Below, one piece after another: positions 12,504 to 25,514 of a DNA stretch of 64,000 nt. The notes beneath the pieces are model-generated. The model worked only from the letters and a program-made list of their open reading frames with translations, had not been told where the DNA came from and did not search any database. Origin of the DNA: Atherinomorus stipes (lineage: Eukaryota; Chordata; Actinopteri; Atheriniformes; Atherinidae); NCBI GenBank assembly GCA_023101725.1, contig JALJCO010013654.1:1364001-1428000 (forward strand), in the 5' to 3' direction. The stretch's first letter is position 1; every line of letters starts with the position of its first letter. The position numbers were made by a program, and so were the translations under genes.

Positions 12504-14289
12504 GGGAGCAAAAGAAACTGCCAATGCCACCACCGCCAGCAGACAAATCTGCCGTCAAGACTGGGGGTTGTAAAAATGTGATGGCTAAAAGCTAATGTCA
12601 GAAGTTATGTGGAGCTGTCATCTGCTATTAGAGAGGATTATTGCCACCGTCTTGATTCGATGAAGGACAGGGTGAAAGAGAAGGGGAGGCATGACAGAGA
12701 GCATACAGAAAGGTCTTGCTGACAGGAGACTGCTCAAAATTGAAAAGTGAAGAGCAAAAGATATTTTTATTTTAATGTTTGGATTTCCTGCAGACATTGA
12801 AAATGTCTAAATGATGAGGAAGTTTCATGGAACCCAAGTGGTGACAGGCTGACGACTGCAGCATATAAACTTTAAACTGCACTGATCAACACTCATGGCT
12901 GACGGCTCTGTGCTCTTAATAACTGTCCAAGTACATCAGAGAGAAACTAATTGATTTCTGGAAATAAGATCCTTAAGTTCTAATGCGTCCAAACCAGTCC
13001 CAGAACTCAGTAGTTTGATCCCCTGAAGCACATAAATAATCAGAGAAGATTCCCATTAAATGCAACAGAGAAAAAAAAGAACATTATCTTCAAAACACAG
13101 AGGTACATTAATGATAATACAGAATGACTCTAAAATATCAGTACAAGTAATAAATGTGGGTATATATGATGCATTTAAGCCTTAGTAGCATTTCAACAGC
13201 TCAGTTTCTATTTAAGATTAATGGTAAAGCAATCCAAAAGAATTATCAGGATTCTTTAGGACTTTTAACACCTGCAACATGAAGAAATCCCCCCCAAATA
13301 TAACGTTATATCATCTTATATTCGTTCGAGATATGCACAGAACTGGGAAGTATTTTGAGTCTTTGCTGCCAGCTTATCATTTATTTTACTGTATCCCATA
13401 GCTAGAAAGGAATGAGCTGTTTTACCCAGAAAAATCTCTGAAAAGTCCCAGACATGTACAGTAACACGCAGCAGCTCTGATGTGTCAAACACAGCATTTC
13501 ACAAAACAATTACGTTTCAGAAAACAATGTTTCTCAAAGCAGTTTCAGAAAATACAGCATTTCTCAAAACAAACAAAAACAGCACTTGGGGGGGGGGGGT
13601 GAACAAAAAAACATTTAAAAAATCATGATGGAATTTTGACAAAACTGCATTCAAAAACATAGTGAAATATTGTCTTTTTTGACAAGCTTTGTTTGACTTT
13701 TTATTTGACATGATGGTGTGTGTTTTCCAGTGTGTATGCATCTTTCATTCATGGCCACAGGGCATTCATTAGCATTTCAAAATGTTCATCAACAAAAAAA
13801 AAAAAGTTGTTATACAAATACAAACTGGGATTCTAAAAAAGGGGGTGGGGGTGGGGTTGCTGTAGGTGCTTTAAATAATGGGATTAATTCTTCTAATCTG
13901 TAGAAGACACTATTATTTATTACTACATTATATTGAGTATATTTCACTCTGTTGAATGAACTGTGATTCTGGCCAGAAAACTGTTGTAGAATATCAACAA
14001 AAGTATTGAAATATTCAAAATAAAACATTTTCTGTTTGATACAATACAAAATGACAAAATGAGTTTGGCAGGTCTGCAGAAACAACAACTTTCAACCAAA
14101 CATTAAACATTTTACTGTATAATATAACTTAATTCTTGTCCCAGAGATGGAGCGGGAACAGGGAAGGTTTCTGGGATGTGACATTACCTGCACATACAGG
14201 AGCAGCAACACACTCATGTTTTCATGTTTACAGGAAACACGAGATTGAAACAAGGGGTTGTTTACCAGCCAAGTGGCTTTTCCACTACT

Positions 14290-14760
14290 ACTACTACTAC
14301 TATTACTGATTATAATAATAATAATAATAATTTTATTTATAAAGTACTTAAAGAGTCATAAAGAGTCCAGAGCGTGTGGAGCTCTCAGGTGGGACGTTCC
14401 CCCGCCGTGGAGCTGCTGCCTGGAAGACTCTATCTTCCATCGTCTTCAGCTTCATTCTGAGAGGATGAGATGGGGAGTGTCTGTGGAGGTGTCTGGTGGA
14501 TTTTGGTGACTGGAGGAGTTCTTTCAAGCATTCAGATGCAATGCCACGTACTGTATGGATTGGAAGGCGAGGAGACATATTTTATAGTTAATCCTCACAT
14601 TCCCTAAGAGCCAGTGGAGGACTGGGGTGATGTAGTCTACGTTCCCCTCCTTGTCAGGATCCTGGAAGCACTGTTCTGGATTCTGGAGCACCTGGAGGCT
14701 CAAGACAAGGAGCACATCACAGTAGTCCAGCCTGGAGGAGACTGATCGGACAAGTTATGG
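14290..14760 (-). mobile_element. Retroelement 3' fragment (LINE/L2-like or dependent SINE), minus strand
   Basis: An (ATA)n tract at 14310-14332 followed by TTTTATTTATAAAGTACTT resembles the tail of a minus-strand non-LTR element. The body has phrases familiar from fish repeats, such as GCCAGTGGAGGACTGGGGTG and GTAGTCCAGCCTGGAGGAGA. No reverse-transcriptase domain is visible. The assignment is from memory of such sequences. Confidence 0.4.
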
Positions 14761-17476
14761 AGTCATGGAGAACAGCCGAGGACTTAAAGTAATATGGTAA
14801 ACATCACCACTGGCATGGACTAATCCAGCTATGTGGAGGGCATCTAGGAACTACTTTTTCTTCCGCCTGTCAATGTCACATATGAAATTAAGTGCAGCGT
14901 AGCATCTCCACAGCACCATTCAGTCATTGATCATTGATCAATCAGTCCACACAGCAAATGCCAATGTCTTATTTTTTTCAGGTACATCTTTTCCATTAAG
15001 CTGTACATAAGCCAAAGTATAAAACTGTGCATACACTTCAATTGCTGCAGCACATCCTGTTTGTTTAAGATACTTTAGTTTCTTTTGTTCATTTAAAATG
15101 AGACACTGCATTTGAATTGATATTAAGTTCTTTCATATTTAGCTTTTTCCAAATCTTTTGTTTGTTTTAGGTTTTTTTTTTCTTTTCTTTTCTTTTAATA
15201 AAAAATTACAAAGTACAAGACAGCTGCTCTTTCTTTAAGGTGTGACTAACTTGCCAGTGGGAAGGTTTGATGCAAATATGTTTCCTGTTTATGTAGATTA
15301 CTAATAGAGGAGAAGTCAAACTACAAATCAAGTATTTGAGGCAACTGTAGCATCTTCTGTGAGAGATTACCAACCCTTTTGGTATTCAGATCTTTTATGC
15401 AAATGCACAGAAGGGGCCCAAATTGAAGGAAAATTTAAGTCCCATTTATCATCATACCTCTATAAATAATAGAAACATGATATACCAGTTACTCTGTACC
15501 ATGTACGACCTCACTCATTTTCCTCTTCTGTACAAAGTGTACATTTAAAGTGTTAAAATTCATCCCTTCTGTTATACAGGTACATGATCCATAAATGTAA
15601 TTCTGAAATGACAGAATGACTGGTACTATTTATTAAAGAGGTTATAAAAGTCTGCGTCAGTTTCATCAACAATACAATATAGTAGAAACCAATTACATTC
15701 CCCAATTTAAAGAATCGATTACCTCTCAACTAGTCTTTAATGAAGTCATATCTTGTTCTTTGATTCATTATGGTGAGATTCTACAAAGGACAAGTTTTAA
15801 TTGAATCTCATTTATTCTGTTGCTTCCATCAAAGCTGCAAATGCAGCAATTTTCTCTCCATGACCGACTGCGTGTCCATCAGTATCACGGCCACATTCTT
15901 GTACCAGCAAATACATAAAAATGACAGTAAATCTGTTAAAGGTCTGAGGCGAGAGCTTCATAAAGTAAATCGGCAGCTTTATGCCTGTTGTGCAGAAGTG
16001 CTGAGGCTAAAGGGGGTTTGGGGCATTAAATCTGAAAGGGTGCTGCTCCTACGGGAGGGTGCATCAATCACATCAGTGTATGTAAATGACACACACAGCC
16101 ATGAGGGGTGAAAATGGAAAGTTTAAAACGAGAACTGTAAAGTTGATTAATAATGGCAGCTGCGTATTACAGTAGTACAGTAGAGAAAATAGTGTACACA
16201 CATATAACACGGAAACACAAGCAGCACACTGTCATCTGTCAGATCACATTTGATTATCATCCTCCATTCCTTGACACACACACATAGTTGTGTTGTTGAC
16301 ATCTGCAGCTCGGTGTGTGTGTGTGTGGACAGAGAGGAGCTCGGAGGCATCAGCGAGTGTGCTGTGAAGTCTTCCACCAAGACTGCCTCTGATAGTTATG
16401 TTAATGGGTCACATATGGGTGTGACAAATAAACTTTGAAGTGACACAAACAACTGATAAGAGTTACTCACAGACAACAGTGTGATGCGGATGTCATCGTG
16501 ACTGAATACAGTGAAACTGGACCTTTCAGGATGTTTTGATAACATTCTGGAAACGTATTAAACCCATTTGACCCATTCTGACATATAGGAGGAATTTAAA
16601 AAATTCTGACATGGCTACAAAAAAAATCCACTTTTTACAGAGCGTCACTTTTGTATCAGATAGTCTACTTTATCTGTATTTTCTTCACTGAAGAGTGTCC
16701 ATGCTCCACATTGCATGGCCAGTTTCTACAAAATATATCCTGCTGCTGATCAGCTGAGCCCTTGAGAAGTTGTGTCAGACATATTGGAGTATTCACTGAT
16801 ATGGCTTTCCTTTTACACAGAATTGAAATATAACAAATGTTGGTGTTTTTCAGGCTTTTCATTCATCTTATGTCCTGAAGCTGATGGTTTCCAGATTGGG
16901 ATCAGTCGCAGTGGGTCAGTAGTAGTTGTAATGATGCCATGTATGCAGTCATGCACAGCAACATGAATGTTCTTTAGATGATTCAGTGCAATGTAAAAAT
17001 CACAGTATATGCATGATTACTGTGACATTTTTTAGATTAGTTGTTTTAGTTGGCAACAATTCACTCTACAGTACTGTACTGAGTAGCTGCTGTCTTTGCT
17101 CCTTCAAATTTTCCTTCCCATTTTTCCAAAGTTAGAGTGCTCTGATTCATAAGTACTACACACAACACTACATAATGAAATCTAAAATATCACTTTAACC
17201 TTATTTGACCATGATGCGAGAAAAGAAGCTCTTAACATTTAAGAGAAGAGGAAACAGGAAGCACAGAAACATTTCAGAAAACAATAGACAACAGACAACA
17301 GTTTCATTTATGTTTTGCATTTTGTGAAATGTTATTTGATGTTTGGAGGATTTTTCCCAACACATTTTTATCAGGGAAAATTATGTTTAAGGATGCTAAA
17401 TATAAAACATCATATATCAGAGTATTTAGAATTCATACGCACGCCATGTTATGAAAACATATAGTTTAACTTAAAG

Positions 17477-18514
17477 TATAGACTAATCCGGCCAAACGCC
17501 ACAGGTAGAGCGTCCGCCATTGCCTGGGGAGCGTTTCTGTACATGTGTAATTAGATGAGAATCTGACTTTTTTCTTAACAATATGCAGGAAATCTGGAAG
17601 GACTGTCGCATTACAGCAGAGGAAAACTTTAATGTGGTAATAAGTGAATAAGAAAGTTACGGACATTTATTTCTTTAAGAAATTAAATAAATGTCTGCAT
17701 AAGAAATTAACAAAAGTGGACGGCAGTCCACTGATGTCAGTGCTCGTATCAGGGAGGAATATCAGACACACACAGATCAGAAGAGGAATAACTTGCTGCC
17801 ACAGTGGAGAAAACACTGGATTTAAACCTCAACGTCAAACTCGGTCAATTCTGGTGAACACTCATTAATCTGACACTTTATTTCACATATCTATGCACCC
17901 AAATATGACGCACCGCATAACGTCATTATGCTAGCTAATGCTAACAGAGACAGCTGTGGTGTTGCTGAGAGTTCATGACTAATCTGGGAGATATTGTGAA
18001 ATATAACATTATTTGCTCTGATCAGGGTAACGTTGGGACCAGAAAATAAAAACAGCTTAAAATAACAAACAACAAATAAATAATGAAAAACATAGCCTTT
18101 TACATAGCCATGTAAAAGGCTATGTAGGTGATCTGCACAGTCCTTAAACAATACCAAAAGCCAAAAGAATGACAAAGTAGAAAAGTAACGACCTTTGAAA
18201 GAGTTTAGTTTTTTAAGCTTTAATAAATAATCCTGAGATGTGCATTTTATATTCCAGTGTGGCTTGTCATTAAGCCACTTTCTGGAGATGAATAAAAGTT
18301 AAAATTAATGCTCCAATGTGAAAAAGAAAATGTCAGAATACTTTAGAGAAGTCTGGGGAGCATACCTGGAGCATACGACTGTCCAACGTTGTAAATCCAG
18401 ATATTCATGCTGCTTCCATGTTGGCAGAAAGGAGGTAATTGGAATTCGTTCACTAAGCAATAGCCGCACCGCAACATGGCGCAACACACAAAATGCTCGT
18501 CGAATTAGTCTATA
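17477..18514. mobile_element. Possible DNA element with TATAGACTAAT ends
   Basis: TATAGACTAATCCG at 17477-17490 and the inverse of TATAGACTAATTCG at 18501-18514 are 13/14 identical and face inward, about 1.04 kb apart. The arms beyond these words do not match well. A perfect 16-bp hairpin lies near the middle (18090-18125). No coding capacity is seen. Confidence 0.35.
18090..18125. repeat. Perfect 16-bp inverted repeat with 4-nt loop
   Basis: ACATAGCCTTTTACAT (18090-18105) is followed by AGCC and then its exact complement (18110-18125). It could form a strong hairpin or cruciform. Confidence 0.9.
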
Positions 18515-19179
18515 GACATCACCCTCAGAAATGGTCTGATCTTCTCTTAGCAACAAACCAATGTTGCTATATTCTCAGTATGTTTAGAGTTAAAGAGTGA
18601 ATTCACATTTTCTTAGTACATATTAAATGATTGCTAATAAATAGAGATATATCCTTCCAGTTTTACCTACAGCATATAAGAATGCAACCTACAAACATTT
18701 TGTGTGTTTCATTTACTACTTTCTTATTGTTTGCTTTGTGTTTTGTCCATGCATTTGTGTTTTTAACCTCAGGGACTGTATATCTAGTAAATGTCAAAGA
18801 TAAAATAAACATACAGTACAGTAGTTAATAGAGGACATGTACACTGTAAAAAAAAAAAAAACTGTACTATCACAGATTTTTTCCTGTAATATTTTACATT
18901 TTTTTCCCATTTTTTAATAATACGGAATGATAACGATAAAATAGGCTGTGAATTTACAAGTCTCACATCAAATAACATTAAAAAAGCCTGTAACTGTAAA
19001 AACACATGAAGTTTCCATTTTTTAAAGAAGATACCATTTCATTTTACATAAAAATAATATTTAAATACATTTTTAATGTATTTTCTGATAATATTTATTC
19101 ATAGCAAAAGAAAAATGGTTTTGGTCATTTAATCTATTTCACTTTAAAAAGAGTATCTCGGCTGGTAGCCTAGTTCAGT

Positions 19180-19380
19180 GTTTTCCAATATCAGGGACCC
19201 TGCCTTGCTGGTTTTCAAGATATTCATGCTTCAACACATCTGACTCAGATGAAATGCTTGTTATCAGGCTTGGAAAGAACTTGATAAACAGTTAAGTTGA
19301 TCTGAATCAGGTGTAGTGGAGTTGGGAACCTGGAATACATGCAGGGCAGGGGTCCCTGAGGACCAGGATTGGGAAAACCG
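19180..19380. mobile_element. Palindromic about 200-bp MITE (CCTGGTCCTCAGGGACC type), copy 1
   Basis: The ends are inverted (TTTTCCAATATCAGGGACCC against GGACCAGGATTGGGAAAAC). The interior carries ACACATCTGACTCAGAT and its approximate inverse. It is closely related to the copy at 27472-27687. Confidence 0.8.
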
Positions 19381-19497
19381 GATCTAACTTAATTATTTTG
19401 GTTTGGTGATTATTTGTCTTTTCTTTTTGTCAAATTAAATTAAAAACCCCTCTTTCTAATCTGAAACAAGTTTTTACTTTCACTCAAAGTAAATTTA

Positions 19498-20415
19498 TTA
19501 AAGGAATAGTTCACCCACAGAATGATTTAACTTTATTTTCCACTTACCCTCATGGTGAGCAAGACTCTGGAGCACTTTTTTAATATCTCAAATGCAGCCG
19601 GCGATCAGGAAGGCTTCTTGTTTTCCCCCAACTTTCATATAATGGAGTTTGCCGGAGTCCGAGCCAAAAAGGTCCATAAAAGTGCACAAAAACTTGTCAA
19701 TATTCCTCCATACTGCTCGTCCAATGTAATCCAAGTGTCCTGAGTGGGTAGCGTCCAGAATTTACTCAAAACAACATTATTTAGTATATTTTTAGAGCCT
19801 AAACAATACTACGTTGCATCTCTAGCAAGCATGCCGATGCAGGTTCACAAAACTACGGAAGCCACAGCAGACGAGATTGCACGTTCTCTTTTTCTTTGTT
19901 TGTTTGTTTTAAATCAATATCCAACCCCTCTTGGACCCTCTTGTGTTTGTCCCGGTTTGTTTAGAGCTCTCGCGCTCTTAGCACAATGTAAACAGTGAAT
20001 TTCTTCTTCTACGTTTGCATTATTGGCAGAGTAGGGTCTGAACGCCGAGGCTTCTGTAGTTTTGTTAAACGTGCATTAGCGTGCTTCGTGAGAGTAAGAT
20101 GTACTACTGTGTAGGCTCTAAAAATATACTAAATAATGTTGTTTCGAGAAAATTATGGATGCTACCCGCTCAGGACACTTGGATTACATTGGACGAGCAG
20201 TATGGAGGAATATTGACAAGTTTTTATGCACTTTTATGGACCTTTTTGACTCGGGCCTCGGCAAACCCCATTATATGAAAGTTGGGGGAAAACAAGAAGC
20301 CTTCCTGATTGCTGGCTGCATTTGAGATATTAAAAAAGTGCCCCAGAGTCTTGCTCACCATGAGGGTAAGTGGAAAATAAAGTTGCATCATTCTGAGGGT
20401 GAACTACTCCTTTAA
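19498..20415. mobile_element. Fold-back element, family 1, copy B (full length, 918 bp)
   Basis: Two arms of about 370 bp (19498-19865 and 20046-20415) are near-complementary and would form a long hairpin around a loop of about 180 bp. Both ends are TTAA followed by AGGAATAG or its inverse. The arms share the interior of copies A and C. It lies inside the CACTGT-ended element at 18842-21680 and carries no coding sequence of note. Confidence 0.9.
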
Positions 20416-23189
20416 GTTGTTTCACCTTCAGCAAGCATGAACAACAAAGGGGCGGAGCTATTTTCAAAACTCAACATATCTGGACCACAAGGGTTCATGG
20501 GAAAAGCACATTCAACAGAAAAGGACCCTCTTATGATTGTTATCCTATAAATTTACTGCCTTTGTTATGTTTAAATACAGAGGAAGTTGTTAAGAAATTC
20601 TGTTCAGTTTGGATGTTGAAGTTGGCACCATGAGCGTGAGGGACAGTTTAAGGAGATAAATTCAACACCATTTAAAGTGAAAAACAATGTCTAAGATAGA
20701 ATCAACAAAATGTAGTAGTAAATTGTTTTGCTGTTCTATCACAGATGCTGGATTTACTCTGGTATGAATTATAGTTGAGTAAATTAGCATTGAGAGCAAA
20801 AAGTAATGCTGCAAAATGAACTGTTCTAAATCTCAGCATCAAAGTAATGGAACATATTTAATCAAAGTGACTCAAATAGAATTTTTCAATTTGCAATGAC
20901 TAGATAAAACTAAGTTGAGCTGAATTTAAAATAAAAATTTTATTCAATTAAACTTTACTTAGTTCACTCAACTTAATTTTATTAAAAGTGACCAACTGAA
21001 GAAATATTTTTATGTTGGTTCAACTTGGTCTAAGCATGATTAATGTGCGTTTTGGCTTTCTTATGGCATTATTTTATTTTATTTTTGCCGTAATGTCCGT
21101 TGTACAAATATGTAAATAATCGTAAATCATCTATTATAGCCTAATGTAACAGTTGCTGCTTATTTCCCATAATGCCTTGTGGCACACCTGGATTTCTTTG
21201 CACCATAACTCAAATGTGTATGTCACCTCTTCAGTACTCTTGTAAATCCACAACATAGCTTATCAAGTTGGACCTATTGATATGCAGCTGCACGTGCGTG
21301 ATATTGATTATATGTTGTTGTGATGTCATTTGGCAACTATTGGCTCAACCAGTAGTGACTTCTCGCCCTGAATAGTTGATATTAACCCTGATTCTCTGTA
21401 TTCTAACAGTTTTTGCTGCATGTCTAGGTGATTTTCCCATGATTGAATGTCTTAACACCCCTCATTAAAAATTAAAATGCCGAAATAAAGCAAAGATTTC
21501 ATGTAAAAGAAAATTTATGAACTATATTTTTTATTATGGAAAATTACTGTATTTTTATTAGAAAATTTTTCTCTGTAATTTTATCGTATTTTTCTGGCGC
21601 CCCAGCGGCCGGAATATTACCATTTTTTAACATGTTTTTTTTTTGTTGTTTTTTTTGTTTGTTTTTTTTTTTTGATAGTGTAATGTCCAACCTGAGAGGT
21701 TTGGGATTTTTATACCATGGTGTGCACAAACAGAGATGGAAATGTGATGCTTCTGTTTGCTGTGAGAGTCACATCTGAATAATGCACCCATATAGCGAGC
21801 CATAAAAATCAGTGGCTGTATCCTAACAGAGCATTTACATGATTTATGCATTATTAGTCCTTGAATGCATCCTGACTTCCACTGCTCTCTAAATGGCCAA
21901 ACATTCTAGATTGTTGCATTATCTTGTTACCAGGAAGGTAAGCTGCTCATTGTGCAGTGTACTGTAATATGCCCCAATCTTTCCTGAAAACAAAATTTAA
22001 CTAATTCATAACCTGTTCAGTGCAGTAGATCTATATAAAAAAAAGCCATTAACAACAGACCTTTGGTGGAGTTTTGTGCAAAAAACCTGCATAATCATTC
22101 ATTTCTAATTAACTGAGCATGACTTCTCTAACTCTCTGCTTCAGTACATTTACAGCCATGCAGCATTCTGTTCCCTAACCCTGCATCCTCCACCATGTCC
22201 CTTCCAGCTCGTTTACTAGAACAATAGCCGTGCAGACAAGTACAACAAATATTTGCAGGATTTGCTGCAAAACAATTACATATTTTAAAGCAATACATTG
22301 TTGTGAGGCAAATCAAAAGCTCCTTTCCTGTATTCACTTGAACTAAAAAAGTGCACACAATCTCTAAGACATCAATAAGATCTGATGATGTGTGAAGAGA
22401 AATCGAAGAGAGCAGGATGGGGCGAGCAATGATCTTTGAAGTGTACTTGAAGCAGCGAGTCTGAACTAGTTTGGTTTTTCTTACAAGGTGATTAAGGTTG
22501 CCACATATCTCCCATGCTTGGGGCAGGAAATAGATTGTTTTTTACATGGTCATCAAAAAGAAGCCTTTATAGTCAACAAAACTTTTTTCTCTTCAAGCAA
22601 ACTTGAATGTGCAGAGCTCCATCAAAGGACTACTTCGAGCAAGGCCTAAGGCATTGCTTTACGTTTCACAGTGTCAAGCACTTTTCCATCCAACAAAGCT
22701 ATCACAGCTTACAAGGTGCAATTATGCAAAGATTTTATTAATGTTTTCGAGTCTGAATAAGACAAAACTGAAGTAGAGAATAGAAAATGTGTCTCCTACA
22801 TCATTTGTCCTCAGTGTGCTTGCATCTGTTCTTTTGTCATGCTCCGGGTAAAAGGGAGTGATGTTCCCCCATAGACAGCTGATACTGACCTTGTACATGA
22901 AAATCAGACCTGGAAAGAAAGAGCACAAGGCGAGCAGGTGAAAGCAAGAGAGTCAGTAACAGAAGAAGCAACCAAATGTGTGTGTATTTGTGTGTGTCTG
23001 CAGATGTGTACAGTACATGTCTCTGCCTGTTTGTCTGTCTTGTCTGTGACAAGTGTCTGGTGTGACTGCACCTCTGTGTATATGTGTGGATGAGCGAGAC
23101 AAGTGCGTGCCACATTTGTGTGTCTGCTCCTCTGTGCGCATATGTGTGTGAACGTGTGTGAGTGAAGCAGAAATGAAAGGCAGGAGTCC

Positions 23190-24030
23190 CATCTGTTGTG
23201 GTGTAATGACTGTGCTATTTGGAGGCAGGAAAGGTTTGGTGTGGGAGCAGCTGGTACCTCGCCCGGTGACCTTTTAGCATTCCTCCTCTCACCATCTGAC
23301 AGATGTGTCAACTCGATTATTTCAAAAGGCCCTGAATAAATAAGCGATTGTGAGAGAGCGCCGCCCGCAAAGCCACAGAGTGGACGGGTTGATCCACACA
23401 CGTTCACATAGGTGGTAGTGGAAGCGGGATGAAATAGGCCTGCAAGCAGGCCAACACACTCTTAATAGTTGCAAAGGCAAGGACCGACACTGGCACATGC
23501 ACAGGCAACAGCACAATCGAATCTTCCTCCAGTGAACAAAGTAAATCATCACAGAGGTGAGCCGACGCATCACCCCTGTTGTTGCATCGCTTATTTCCTA
23601 CTTCACTCGCTTTCCTCCACACTCTCTTTCTTTTCCTATCATCTGCTAAATAGCTGTTGAGCCGCTGGTATGAGGCTTGGTAAAAGGGGTACAATGGGGG
23701 TGAATTGAATGCCATTGTGTCTCGGGTGCCCTTGGAGCACCGCCATTAGCTGAGTATGTGAGGAGGAGGGAGGGAAGGGATTGGTGGTGGGGGGCCTCAG
23801 GTGTTGCTGGGAGGCCGCCGATGGACTCTCATTCCCTAGTGGAAGACGCAGCGAACGGAAGGGAATAGGAGTCTGTTGTACATACAGTATGTGTGTATGC
23901 GTGTGTCGGTGTGAGGGTGTGTGGATGGGCGGGGGGCTAATTGACTCACTGAGTGATTGGGGGACTGTGAAGAGGCGACCGCAATCAGACCTGCCCTGAT
24001 AGAGTTTGATGCCTCCCTAAATAGTTTTCA
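23190..24030. promoter_or_regulatory. Candidate regulatory block, GC-richer than surroundings
   Basis: Non-repetitive sequence after a CA/TG-rich stretch includes CATTAGCTGAG and CTGAATAAATAAGCG and has higher GC and CpG content than its neighbours. The minus-strand frame at 22904-23407 that overlaps it is mostly His/Thr/Cys repeat translation. Confidence 0.25.
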
Positions 24031-24899
24031 AATGGAGGAGCAGGTGCTGTTTTTCCGAAGCAATCCCCACTGCCCGGGTGTATAGGAGAGGAAAGTGTGT
24101 GTGGTTGTATGCAAGCGTTTCAGTACATGTGCACAAACAAGACTGTGTCCAGGTAATCTTGTGGGTTTGTGCTATTTTATGACTGTTTCTTTATCAGACT
24201 AATCAGTTGTAGCTTTTATTTTCCACTTGAGTTATTCCTCATCTTACATTAGAATCTCACACAAATACCAAAAACAAAGGGCTCTTATTAAATCACAGGT
24301 CCAAACACAGAAAAAAAGGTAAAAGATGACAAAAGAAATTGAATTTGTGTGAGGGAGAGGTGAGGGAATACAGATGAGGGATAAGTCCCACAGGGGAGCC
24401 TCGGTTACCTCAGAATTCAATTTTGTTGGGTAAAATTGAAGAAAAGCCCTTCATTTTGTCTACTCCTCTGTGTTATGAATGACTAGAGTTGAAAATCCTC
24501 CAATGCTCTTGAGCAAAAACCCATGGGATTTTAACCAGCCTTGGACCAGCCATCTCTCAGCAAGTGTGAAATCGGCTTCATCAAATCATGTCCAGTCCTC
24601 TTGATTTTACCCAGTGAATTGAAAGCAGTTTGGGCGAGTCACTGGGATGTCATCCTTTGAGATGTGTAGAGGCAAATGTGGCAAAGTCCATTCTCTGCCT
24701 GTTGTATTACCTTGTTTTACATCAATTTTGCTAAATATGTTTGAATAATCCATCAAGTGCTGAGAAAAATGGATTATTCTGGATGAATTTATGGCAGCTC
24801 TGGCACTGCAGCTGCTGTAACACTCAGCAAGCTCAGAAAACTTGTCTGTAGCTTTTTTTTGACAGTCCAAACTGATGTCAACTCAGCCTTAGCAATGAT

Positions 24900-25105
24900 G
24901 CAAAATTAACATCAGGGCTTATTCCTGCTGGGTCAGGACGATGCTCCATAACTGTGGCCGTGCCTGGACTTCTGTCTCAGTGCTTCTGTCAACACAGCAA
25001 GTAATCCCCATCTATCATCTCCATTGATCTCCACTAATGACAGATGGTCGTTATGGGTGGGGGAGACAGATTGCCTTCAGCACAGCATGGCTTCTCAGGA
25101 AGGTT
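24900..25105. promoter_or_regulatory. Candidate conserved non-coding element
   Basis: Balanced, non-repetitive sequence with CATTGATCTCCACTAATGAC followed by an E-box-like CAGATG. It has the texture of vertebrate enhancers but no coding frame. Confidence 0.3.
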
Positions 25106-25114
25106 CAGGCATCA

Positions 25115-25155
25115 CAGACTCTGTGTGTGTGGTGTGTGTGTGTGTGTGTGTGTGT
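25115..25155. repeat. (GT)n microsatellite
   Basis: TGTGTGTGTGGTGTGTGTG continues as GT units, with one break. Confidence 0.9.
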
Positions 25156-25463
25156 CTTCTCTGGGTGAACTGGAATATCTGACATCTTATTTTGTCTGAT
25201 ATACAAAGCTCACATCTGTTTTGCTTTAGAGAAAACAACTTCACAATTTTGAACATTCAGGCTGTAACCATGGACACGGAGTAAATATATTGCAACAGTA
25301 TGCCATGAATGCTAAACAATGTCATCAAACTCAATGGAAAATTCTATCCATGATCTCTATGTAATGTTATTTATTTGTTTCTTTACTTTGGGTATGTCAT
25401 TCATATCACTGTCTTGCTTCTTCGATGTTTATGGGATTATCAAAGAGGAACATCTGTTGAAAT

Positions 25464-25467
<4 letters not shown>

Positions 25468-25498
<31 letters not shown>

Positions 25499-25514
25499 CG
25501 GGGGGGGGGGGGGG
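25468..25514. repeat. (GT)n followed by a 15-G run
   Basis: About 14 GT units run into GCGGGGGGG and on as uninterrupted G to 25514. The G run is a site of likely length error and potential quadruplex pairing. Confidence 0.9.

Larger units (their letters stand above)
12311..17476. other. Intergenic, no gene seen
   Basis: Apart from the retroelement fragment at 14290-14760 I see only AT-rich unique sequence. A 13-base G run lies near 13588, and 13490-13650 repeats TTTCAGAAAACA/TTTCTCAAAACA-type words. Confidence 0.6.
18842..21680. mobile_element. CACTGT-ended DNA element, about 2.84 kb, carrying nested repeats
   Basis: The left end CACTGTAAAAAAAAAA pairs with a right end whose reverse complement is CACTATCAAAAAAAAAA. 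TA dinucleotides flank both ends (18840-18841 and 21681-21682). The interior is AT-rich and degenerate with no transposase frame. It contains the palindromic MITE at 19180-19380 and the fold-back element at 19498-20415, so both probably inserted later. The superfamily is unclear; CACTA-like and Tc1-like are both possible. Confidence 0.5.

Noticed and set aside
22904..23407. 167-codon frame on the minus strand
   Set aside because: Much of it is His/Thr/Cys-rich translation of TG-rich DNA, with no domain and an overlapping open frame in another phase.
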